Of a DNA stretch of 64,000 nucleotides, positions 46,742-56,748 are shown one piece after another. Positions within the stretch are counted from its first letter, which is position 1; the number at the start of each line of letters is the position of its first letter. Where the stretch lies: the NCBI GenBank assembly GCA_949126835.1, contig OX421497.1:20243409-20307408 (forward strand), written 5' to 3'. Both the position numbers and the translations under genes were made by a program. Below the pieces are notes generated by a model, which did not search any database, was not told the origin of the DNA, and saw only the letters and a program-made list of their open reading frames with translations. The stretch comes from Anisus vortex (Eukaryota; Mollusca; Gastropoda; Planorbidae).

Positions 46742-46937
46742 TAGGTAAGGTGTCGGCAACCTATGGCACGCAAGGTAGAGTTGGCACGTAGAGCGACTTA
46801 AAATGACGTGCGGAAGACCAGCAAAAAGGCTATTCAGTTCACTTCTACACGAAAAATGTACTATGACATTTAGGCTGTTGGCACGCTGAATGACTTAGAA
46901 CTTTTGCACAATATTATTAAAAGGTTGTTGACCCCTG
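46742..46937. mobile_element. hAT-type MITE
   Basis: The left end 'ggtgtcggcaacctatggca' and the complement of the right end 'CAGGGGTCAACAACCTTTT' match the widespread hAT end 'CAGGGGTCGGCAACC'. 'tgacctag' occurs just outside both ends but out of register by two bases, so the TSD is approximate. No coding frame. Confidence 0.65.
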
Positions 46938-47059
46938 ACCTAGACCATAATTTTAAAGGACAAATTTTAAAGCTGAAATGAAATTTCTTCAAAGATATAT
47001 ATATATATTATGTATTCTATGGACTTTAAGTTTACGCTGTATGCGACAGAATATATATA

Positions 47060-47302
47060 GTAAAGTACCCTTCGGACCAAACTGATCATAGGGCTGGTGA
47101 AGCAGCGTTCACCAGTTTCAGTGGCCACGGCATACAAGGGGATGTGTGGCCAGCACAATGCCCAGCCGCCTTTACTTTACCCCAACTAATGTCAGGTACC
47201 CATCAGAGCTGGGTAGACTCAGGGACACCCTCAAGTCCAGGATTCGAACCCAGGACCTTCGGATCGCCAGTTGAACGCGCTGCCGCTCGGCTACCGTGCC
47301 CC
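47060..47302 (-). mobile_element. tRNA-derived SINE, family A, copy 2
   Basis: The minus strand from 47302 reads 'ggggcacggtagccgagcgg', then 'cctgggttcgaatcctgg' (intact B box), then the same body as 12329-12602 down to 'gaagggtactttact'. It sits in an AT dinucleotide run, which hides any TSD. Confidence 0.88.
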
Positions 47303-49650
47303 ATATATATAATACATACATAATATATATATTTGCCAATCATACGTGACAAAATACATAGATATACTAATGTATGATATATATATATATAGATATGTAT
47401 TCGACATAATGTATGCTTAAATATATATCGAACATTCTAAACAAATAGGTATGCTGAGTATAATGACATTTTCGAGCATATAAGTCATAATTCACAAATA
47501 GGTAAATATATGTATAATAATTATGGTATATTTGAGACAAAAACACTCAAAGGCATATACATAGACGATGGAACATACAAGTAATCAAAGTTTGTTAATT
47601 TGTTACATAAAAACATATTAACCAGTGATGACATTTAGAAAACAGGGGCAGTAAATAAACAGTCACTGGATAACTATGCACTGAAAAATTCAGATTGTAA
47701 TGAATTGCCAGCCCTTACATTCTAAACTGGCAAAATTGAAATGCTTTGTCTCATCGGGGTTGTTAATATATGATGTCCGCAAAAAGTAATGGATGATTTG
47801 TTTGGAATCGTGTGTAGGGGTAAGGGTCTGCAATCAAGTTTAGGTTCGTTTACATATCTTGTTTAAATCCTGTTCAAGTTTTATTGCCCTTCAAATCTGA
47901 CAAATAACAATCATTCTTAAAGTAGGCAGGCCGTTGCTTTGTTGTGTACGTCTTTTACGTTCAGTACCTCTTATAAACTTAACGGTTTAATAACTGATAA
48001 AGCGGAGTTGACCAGTATCATTGACTACCTATTATATCATAATATATTGCATGTGGATATATATATATATATGTTTCAAATTTAATAGAAGAAGAAGTAT
48101 GTGTTATATTTCTGTGTGATGTAAAGGTGTTTTATGTTGGTGTGTGATCAATATGGGCTATCTATGAGTGTGTTTTGTTGGTGTGCGTTCAGTACGGTTG
48201 TTCTATATGCAGGTGTGTTTTGTCGGTGTGTTAAGTACGGGTGTTTATAAATGTGCTTTAAATTCTATATTCTATTGCATTCTGAAAGGTGTTTGTATGT
48301 TGCACTAACTATAACTAACATATCACCTTATATCACTATATCAGTGTAGAAGATAACATATACTTCTAATCTATTTACTTCCTGGGTATGTATTATACTT
48401 AGGTCACAGTCTAGTTACTATATACCTGAGTAGTTTCTCATCTGATACATTTTTATCACCAGGGATATCTTAATCAAAATATGACGTCCAATTTATTATT
48501 TAATCAATAATAAATATTACCCGTACATCCTTGTGAGTCCATTTTAGTACAAGTAAAATGCTTTAAAATCGATTCCGTGACCAAGATTTACGAAGGGATC
48601 GTAAGGCCAGAACAATATTCCTTTTATGCTCTACTGCATATCTCTCAGAGGGCATACAAATCACCTTTTCAGCGAGACTTATGGAAGAAAAGCCTTGGAA
48701 TATGGGTCCGTCCCCCCCAACCTCCTAGATCTATAGATTCTATTTATAAGTATTCTTTTGATTCTAAAAATAACTGCTTTGGTGATATCGCCAGGCTATA
48801 GCCTACTTAAGCAACTTTTATATAAATATAAAGCTTAATAACTAACTATTGAAATATATAATCTAACGTAGGGCCTACCTGCTTTTTGTTCTTTGAAGTG
48901 AGTTGTTTTTTCTTCAAAATAATTGTATTCTTCCTAAAATTCCATCAGCTGTAGAGGCTAGAGGTTAGAGGTTACAATTTAAATGCTGAATAGATCAACG
49001 AGTACGTTTGCTGACAAATCTGACATCTTCCAACAGATCAAGCTTTTTCAAAGCAAATTTTCCAAAATTCGATGCATTGAATTGCAAACACTACATTACA
49101 TAAGCCATAACATTTGCAGACCGAAATCTCATTTTATATGAACCCTCGCATTATGTACATACACATATTAATTCATTATCCTATATTATATATTATATAT
49201 TATTATAATTTAACCCTTTTATCACATATTTGTAGCCTACATATATATATATATAGGCCTATACAAACATAATGTATGTTTACTTCACATATTTGTATTT
49301 AAACGACACTCGCTATTACTTAGTCTTTTATGGAGAGAAAGGTAAACCCTGGCATGTAACTTGAGATATCATCAATCAGTATCACAGACACAAATAACAC
49401 ACTAGACTCAGGCTTGACTACATTCCCTTATATATATATTTAAATTTGAAATCAAATTGAGAATTGGAAATTCCAGAAACGGGTTTTATCCATTCAAGAA
49501 ATGAATCAAACGTAATAAACACAATAAGTTGGCGCAATCGTCTCTTTCATTCAAGTTTAGAATATTGTGTCCTACATTTCAACACAGTCACAAGTATCGC
49601 TTTATCTTGTTAGAACTTTAAGTCCAAGTACGTACCAAATAACATCCCTC
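47303..49650. other. No recognisable gene
   Basis: AT-rich sequence with short (AT)n runs at 47380, 48055 and 49235. The frame 48577-48801 has no family resemblance that I can see. Confidence 0.4.
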
Positions 49651-49696
<46 letters not shown>

Positions 49697-49700
49697 TTTT
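49651..49700. repeat. (CT)n microsatellite
   Basis: A pure CT run followed by CT-rich sequence. Confidence 0.97.
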
Positions 49701-50604
49701 CATTATATAAAATATGTGTATGGTTCGTGAATCGGGAACCAAAAAAAAAGTTCTGTACTGCTATTTGAAGCTATTACGACTTACGACAAAGTCGTCTGCT
49801 AAGATTCGGTGACTAGGTATCGTACCTCCTCATGCACGGAATGTGTAACAGTTCGGTATCGATACGGAATGGAGACGACAACTACACACAGTAACCAGCT
49901 TAACAGGTTTAAAGCACAGCGCGCGCACACACACACATACTATATTATAATGTTTGAAACGAATATTTAATATAGTCTACATGTTCCAAAATGAACCAGT
50001 TTCAGTGTCGATAAGCATGTCTAGTCCTATGTCATGTAATAACTGTATGATCTAGTAAGGTGTTCTGTGGATTCATCATGCCGTTCACCCATTACCATTC
50101 AAGTATTCTGTTATTTTGACCTCTTTCTTGGAGACGTTTGTCATTCTTTGGTTTCTTAAGACATTTATATTTCTGTATCGGGGGAGGAGGAATATCCTGG
50201 TGTATAGAAATAATATAGGCTACATCATTATGTTTATAGAATATAGAATTCTCCTTGTGGTACTTTGTTAGCTTTATGAGTTGTTTAAAACTAAACTTTT
50301 TTTTTGTTGCTGTGGACCTTAGCTGTTTAAAAACGAAACATTTTGTAGTTGTAAACTTGAGCTATTTAAAACTAAACTAAAAAAAAATGTTTTGTTATAA
50401 ATCTACGCTATTTACACTATAGGCCTACTATTAAAAAAAAAAATGTTAAAGTTAAGTTGCTTAGCTGCTTAACACTAGAATAGAAAAGATAAATGTTATG
50501 TAGAGATCCTGTGAGATTTTCAGTTATTTAAATCTACGGTCAATCAACTAGACCGAACAGGGTCAGGGTCATTAAACTAGACCAAGCAGGACCAGAGAGA
50601 CCAA

Positions 50605-50937
50605 AATAAGGATGCTGCGGTCTTCGACACAGTATCTCCTAGAAATTCCATGTTTGGATGGTCACAAGAAAAGGACTCTTGGTGTGCGCTCGTTTGAGTC
50701 TGTGGCGCCTCACTGTGGAATGGCTTACCTGAGACATTGAAAAACTCTGTGGCAAAAATAAGGCATTCAAAAAGAATTTAAAGACTTTCTTTTCAACTAA
50801 GTTGATCAAGTACACCTACATCCTCAAAAACTTAGTTTAAAACTATTTCAGAATGTTATTGTCGTTTCGTTTTTATGAGCATTAGCATGAAGGAAGGCGC
50901 TATGTAAATGAACAATTAATTAATTAATTAATTAATT
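50605..50937 (+). mobile_element. LINE 3' end (same group as 1-725)
   Basis: 'ctagaaattccatgtttgga' onward encodes 'IPCLDGHKKRTLGVRSFES' with a frame break at 'VAPxxW', then 'KDFLF'. This parallels 'LDGHRKKNLGVRSFESVAPF' of the relic at the left edge. It ends 'ggcgctatgtaaatgaac' plus an (AATT)n tail. It is 5'-truncated and inactive. Confidence 0.85.
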
Positions 50938-51253
50938 AAAATAAACCGAGCTGGACCAGTAACACCCAACTAGACCAAGCTAGACCATTAACACACAACT
51001 AGTCTAAAGACTCCCAACTAGACCAGGGACAGACAACAAGATCACCAAACAGCGATTCATTATAACGAATGAGTTGTAAGCAAAAAGAAATTGTTTAAAA
51101 CATCATTATATTACTACTTGTATAAGTCTGATATTAAATCTAACACAGCAGTATAACAAACCACCATACACCTACATTGCACAAGCCAAGAAACCTAGCT
51201 ACCAGTAGCTACCCGTGGCTTACGTCCCATGATAGTGCTCTCATGTTTGTGTG

Positions 51254-51667
51254 TGTACATGTATATACTTACAAATATCTCCCTACTGTTTACGTGTACA
51301 TGTATATACTTACAAATATCTCCCTACTGTTTACGTGTACATGTATATACTTACAAATATCTCCCTACTGTTTACGTGTACATGTATATACTTACAAATA
51401 TCTCCCTACTGTTTACGTGTACATGTATATACTTACAAATATCTCCCTACTGTTTACGTGTACATGTATATACTTACAAATATCTCCCTACTGTTTACGT
51501 GTACATGTATATACTTACAAATATCTCCCTACTGTTTACGTGTACATGTATATACTTACAAATATCTCCCTACTGTTTACGTGTACATGTATATACTTAC
51601 AAATATCTCCCTACTGTTTACGTGTACATGTATATACTTACAAATATCTCCCTACTGTTTACGTGTA
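51254..51667. repeat. 41-bp minisatellite, ten essentially perfect copies
   Basis: The unit begins 'tgtacatgtatatacttaca' and continues 'aatatctccctactgtttacg', 41 bp in all. I see no substitutions between copies. Since 41 is not a multiple of three, all three plus frames are read in turn, giving three overlapping spurious frames. Confidence 0.97.
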
Positions 51668-52002
51668 TATATTGTAACTTTTTTTTTCTTCCTTTCCAAA
51701 TACTACTTGACGTCACAGAGCAATTGCGCACACACAAACACACTTACACTAACACTAAAGAGGGTGGTGTGTGTTTTTTTTGTTATTGGCGGCCCGGTCG
51801 AATCTAGAATTACACTTCCTTCTCTGACAACACACTTTACCCAAAGTCCTAAAAGCCTAAAAACTTAACTGTAACATGTGCAGATTCAATCATTGAAAGC
51901 TTTAATGACTACTGCAGTGCAACTCCTAACATCACATAAACTCAAAATTTACATATTGCTCTTTTTTAGAATAAATATTTATGTATGCCTATATTCATAC
52001 GG

Positions 52003-52200
52003 GTGGCTGGTTAGCAAAGTCGACAGCGAGCTCGACTCCCAAGCGCCGCATCAGGGGTTCGACCCTCGGTGCAGTCAGCTATAAATCCACCGCCGACTTG
52101 GAGAGGAGTCTACCAAGCCCAAGAGAGGACTAATGGACACCCAGTATCCATTACCTCCCCCCAACGACCGCCAAGGTTAAGGGACTACAAATAAACAAAC
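52003..52200 (+). mobile_element. tRNA-derived SINE, another family
   Basis: 'gggtggctggttagcaaagt' (A-box-like) and 'caggggttcgaccctcgg' (B box) have tRNA spacing, followed by a short body ending in 'ctacaaataaacaaacaa'. It is distinct from family A. Confidence 0.78.
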
Positions 52201-52236
52201 AATATTCATACATAATTATGTATGGTATCCTATTTT

Positions 52237-54123
52237 TACTCCCTTTATTTTAAGTTGCAATGTCTGCAATCGTCCGTCAATGCATGGTGCAAAAATTGGC
52301 TTCGATTTTTCGACCACTTCCCGTGGTCCGATCAAGCTGAAATTTGGACAGCAGACTTGCCCCGACTAACAATACATCCTATCAAATTTTCAGTTAAAAC
52401 GACCTAATAATACTACACTTATGACAATATTCATTTCTTAAAAGGAAAGTATAAGCAATATTTTAATTTCGCGTTAAAAATGCCCGTGTAACTTTTTATA
52501 GTTTTTCGGCGCAAAGCTAGAAAAAAAAATTATGCGCTAAGATTATTTTTAGAACAATTCATACAGAGTAAGGAGATATTTTTTAGATTTGCAACACAGA
52601 TATTTTTTCTGTACGTTTCATTTGCAGTAGTCAATCAATTATTTAATTACATGATGGTAAACTTAGTTTGCAAATAAAGGGAGTATAATAAAAAATTCGT
52701 TTTTACGGTTTTCTTGTTACTCCCTTTATTTTAAGTTGCAATGTCTGCAATCGTCAATCGTGCGTGGTGCAAAACTTTGCTTCAATTTTTCGACCACTTC
52801 CCGTGGTCCGATCGAGCTGAAATTTGGACAGCAGATTTGGGGCGCCTAACAATACATCCTATCAAATTTTCAGTTAAAACGACTTAATAATACTACACTT
52901 ATGACAATATTCATTTCTTAAAAGGAAAGTATAAGCAATATTTTAATTTCGCGTTAAAAATGCCAGTGTAACTTTTTATAGTTTTTCGGCGCAAAGCTAG
53001 AAAAAAAAATTATGCGCTAAGATTATTTTTAGAACAATTCATACAGAGTAAGGAGATATTTTTTAGATTTGCAACACAGATATTTTTTCTGTACGTTTCA
53101 TTTGCAGTAGTCAATCAATTATTTAATTACATGATGGTAAACTTAGTTTGCAAATAAAGGGAGTATAATAAAAACTTCGTTTTTACGGTTTTCTTGTTAC
53201 TCCCTTTATTTTAAGTTGCAATGTCTGCAATCGTCAATCGTGCGTGGTGCAAAACTTTGCTTCAATTTTTCGACCACTTCCCGTGGTCCGATCGAGCTGA
53301 AATTTAAACAGCAGATTTGGGGCGCCTAACAATACATCCTATCAAATTTTCAGTTAAAACGACTTAATAATACTACACTTATGACAATATTCATTTCTTA
53401 AAAGGAAAGTATAAGAAATATTTTAATTTCGCGTTAAAAATGCCTGTGCAACTTTTTATAGTTTTTCGGCGCAAAGCTAGAAAAAAAAAATTATGCGCTA
53501 AGATTATTTTTAGAACAATTCATACTAAGTATGGAGATATTTTTGAGATTTGCGACACAGATATTTTTTCTGTACGTTTCAATTGCAGTAGTCTATCAAT
53601 TATTTAATTACATGATGGTAAACTTAGTTTGCAAATAAAGGGAGTATAATAAAAACTTCGTTTTTATGGTTTTCTTGTTACTCCCTTTATTTTAAGTTGT
53701 ATTTTCTGTCTGTCTGTCCGCAATGGTGCAAAAATTTGCTTCGATTTTTCGACCACTTCCCGTGGTCCGATCGAGCTGAAATTTGGACAGCAGACTTGCC
53801 TCGACTAACAATACATCCTATCAAATTTTCAGTTAAAACAAATTAATAATACTACACTTATGACAATATTCATTTCTTAAAAGGAAAGTATAAGAAAATG
53901 TTTGGTTGCACTTTAAAAATGCCTGTGCAACTTTTTATAGTTTTTCGGCGCAAAGCTAGAAAAAAAAATTATGCGCTAAGATTATTTTTAGAACAAATTC
54001 ATACGGAGTAAGGAGATAATTTTGACATTTGCGACACATATTTTTTCTGTACGTTTCATTTGCAGTAGTCAATCAATTATTTAATTACACGATGGTAAAC
54101 TTAGTTTGCAGATAAAGGGAGTA
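52237..54123. repeat. Four tandem copies of a Tc1/mariner-like TIR element
   Basis: Four units of ~445 bp (52239-52683, 52720-53163, 53200-53644, 53681-54121) repeat with a period of ~480 bp. Each starts 'TACTCCCTTTATTTTAAG' and ends 'AAATAAAGGGAGTA', so each has inverted ends CTCCCTTTATTT and TA at both borders. The ~36-bp linkers are identical apart from one or two bases ('aaaaacttcgtttttacgg'). Ends starting CTCCCT next to TA resemble Stowaway-type mariner MITEs. No transposase frame is present. Units 2 and 3 are the most similar; 1 and 4 are more diverged. Confidence 0.9.
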
Positions 54124-54409
54124 TAATAAAAACTTCGTTTTTATGGTTTTCTTGTTAAATATTGTTTTTATATAATTCTTAGAAAAGCCTATATTATTAT
54201 AAGTCCTCAACCAATGTTTATTTACATTTCTTTTTACTATACTTTCAAATTATAACTGCACAAAACAAAAACTAGAAGATCTAAATGATTTATTTAAAAT
54301 TGGAAAACCAAATAATGAACTAGATCTACATATTATGCAAGCATGGTGAATCTAAAAGTTTATGGTGTAACAACATTTCCAGTCCTGTTCGATCATTTAC
54401 TAACATAAC

Positions 54410-54931
54410 ATGTCTTTGTGCTGTGTTACTGGTTGTACTGCGAGTAAGAAAAGATGTAGAGGATTGAATTTTATTTCGTTTTCACAAGATGTTGCCGAAA
54501 AACAACAATGGATTGTGAACGTCAGACGTAAAGAATCAACTATTTATTTTCCCAAAACGTATTGCTTGATGCAAAATAATTTTCGTTTTTTTGTCTTTAT
54601 TTATCTATAGATCATGGTTTTTTTTCAAAGCTAGGAACCGCTACCCTTTACTACTTTATGTTATAAACAAAGTTAAATTTAACTTAACGAGACTAACTCG
54701 TCGACTATTACACTCACTTTTGATGTTAAAAACGGATTCCTATTAACTCATAACTAATATTGTAGTCTTATTATATATTTCTAAAAGACCAGAACTGGAC
54801 GACGGGGTAGAAATAAATTGTCAAACACCAGCAAAAAGGCGAAAAGATCATTTAATGAGTATTGACGGAATTGAACCGGAAGTTCGTATACACAAAGAAA
54901 TCCTTTCTATTGACAATATCAGGCCTCATTA
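54410..54931 (+). pseudogene. THAP-domain gene fragment
   Basis: The frame from 54410 reads 'MSLCCVTGCTASKKRCRG' and 'FISFSQDVAEKQQWI': the first two zinc ligands (C-x4-C spacing), the 'F-x-F-P'-like region and the invariant Trp of a THAP zinc finger. The expected downstream C-x-x-H is not found before the stop at 54608. A second piece at about 54785-54931 ('KRPELDDGVEINCQTPAKRR', then 'EPEVRIHKEILSIDN') has the basic/acidic composition of THAP linkers and could be the next exon. It may be a P-element-type transposase start or a small THAP gene. The break suggests a relic or unresolved intron. Confidence 0.5.
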
Positions 54932-55610
54932 AGACTTGTCCATAACCAACTAATATATGTATAATATATATATATAGGCCTTTATATAATATATAGGCCT
55001 ATAGGGTCTACATATAGGCATACACTTATATAAATATAGGCCCCTATTGTTTTGATATTTATTTGAGAGAATTCCGAAATATTTTATAATTGCAAATTTA
55101 TTTCATTCTGGATGTGATCGTCTTATTTTTAAAAATCTTCTTATTAATATTATATTCATAACGTACTTCAGGCAAGCTAAACATTTGGCTACTAGTGACT
55201 TCCCCTTAGTGTTTATCAATGTGATCAAAGTTGTCCCCACTTTCCTTGCTAGAGATAAGCGAACCGGGTGAATTAAAAAGATAAGCTTCTGTCGATAGTC
55301 AAGAAAAAAATTGTCTGCTCCTGGTAATAGAATAAATACAGTAATAATATTAATTACACATAAGACATTTTTGGTCAAAAAAGGCTTTTAAAAACTATAT
55401 GAACTTGACATAATCGTACACGATATAGTGATATAGGCTACACTGACGGTCTGTTACAACTTAGAAGTAAAACTTTGAAATATACCAGCATGTAGGTCGA
55501 CGGTATTGTCTGTATTTTCTTGGGTCTTTGATAATGCTTAACTAGTTCAATCTATAGCCGCGAGTGACTTATAAAAGGATTTAATCTTCTACATTTTTTA
55601 AAAGTTTGTA
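54932..55610. other. No recognisable gene
   Basis: AT-rich sequence with a 'taggcctatat' run near 54975-55040. The minus frame 55103-55378 has no recognisable domain. Confidence 0.4.
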
Positions 55611-55616
55611 GGTTTG

Positions 55617-55660
55617 TAAATATCACTTTATCGGGTTGTGGTATATCACTGTGGTATATC
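55617..55660. repeat. 49-bp minisatellite, left remnant
   Basis: 'aatatcactttatcgggttg' and 'tggtatatcactgtggtata' match the units at 63853-64000. The hAT element was inserted in this array. The last 8 bp (55653-55660) form the hAT TSD. Confidence 0.85.
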
Positions 55661-55947
55661 CAGGGCCGGACTTAGATGAACAGAGGCCCTAGGCTATTCC
55701 ACTTATGAGGCCTTTCACCTCCGATTTTTAAGTTTTTAAAATACATGAGAGATAATAAAATATATCATAACTGTTATATATATGTTAAATAAAACATGTT
55801 GTAATTGGTACTAACCTTGATAAAATATGTGGCACGGAAAATAAATAAAAAAATGTTGAGAACATTTTGGACATTAAAATTTATTATCAGAAGGGGGGCC
55901 TACTTGTAACAATAACTAATCAAACATAACTCAGAACATTTACAAAG

Positions 55948-56573
55948 TGTTACGAATATCGGTCATAAATGAATGACGTAGTAAGGCATTGACCTCTTAA
56001 CAAGTGCGTATCAGAGTCCAAAGCGACCAAGGTTTGACCTTTATGCCCTGAGGGCAGTTTAAATAAAATAATTCGTTCAAATCCCGTGGAAATTGGGGGA
56101 TAATTCTGGATCGTAGTAATTATAGAGAAAGAGGTTAAAATGCGTATTAAGACCCTGTAGAATCTTCGATGATCGTTTTCTTTGTAAAGTCCCGACCTCC
56201 TTAAAGTTAGTTCAGTTTAAACGTTTGTAGAGTGAAGTCGCTATATTCATACATGTACATATAATGCCATTTTATTGATACTTATGTTGCCACCAGTTGA
56301 TGAAGTTTATTGATCGTTTATATTGAGTCTACAATTTAAATAAAATTGTTTATTCAACAACTGGAGTTGTTTGATCTATCGTTGTTGAGAAAGGTGTTGA
56401 AGATAATTATCACGAATATAACTACATTACTGCATAGACCTGTCAGTCAAAGAACCCCTAGCTTGGGCTACAGATTAGCAGAATCTAGAGACTTCTAATA
56501 AAGATACAACTATATTCATTGAATCCGATTTAACGAGTCGTAATAATAGTCAAACCTAAAGAGGTCTATAACA
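55948..56573 (+). repeat. 5' LTR
   Basis: 626 bp, starting TGTTACGAATATCGG and ending TATAACA (TG...CA). It matches the 3' LTR except at about 56210-56214, where it has 'cctccttaaag' and the 3' LTR has 'cctaaataaag'. It contains other AATAAA words. Confidence 0.95.
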
Positions 56574-56576
56574 ATT

Positions 56577-56594
56577 TGCGGGCTTGCGTCCGAT
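56577..56594 (+). other. Candidate primer-binding site
   Basis: Three bases after the 5' LTR lies TGCGGGCTTGCGTCCGAT. It resembles the tRNA-Pro primer site used by many retroelements (TGGGGGCTCGTCCGGGAT) if one substitution and a two-base insertion are allowed. It does not begin with the canonical TGG, so the assignment is tentative. Confidence 0.4.
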
Positions 56595-56748
56595 ATAGTT
56601 GTATAGTGAAGCATATATTCAAGTTGTGTTGTGTTGTGTGTTGGAGCAGTGACCTACTGAGCAAGCCTAAGAACGCTGAAATTATTCTTCCGATTGGAAA
56701 AACGTAAGTTGGAAAAATTTACCACTTTATAAATCTCTTAACTAAAGA

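Noticed and set aside
48577..48801. 74-codon plus frame
   Set aside because: No family resemblance or splice support; length is within the chance range for this composition.
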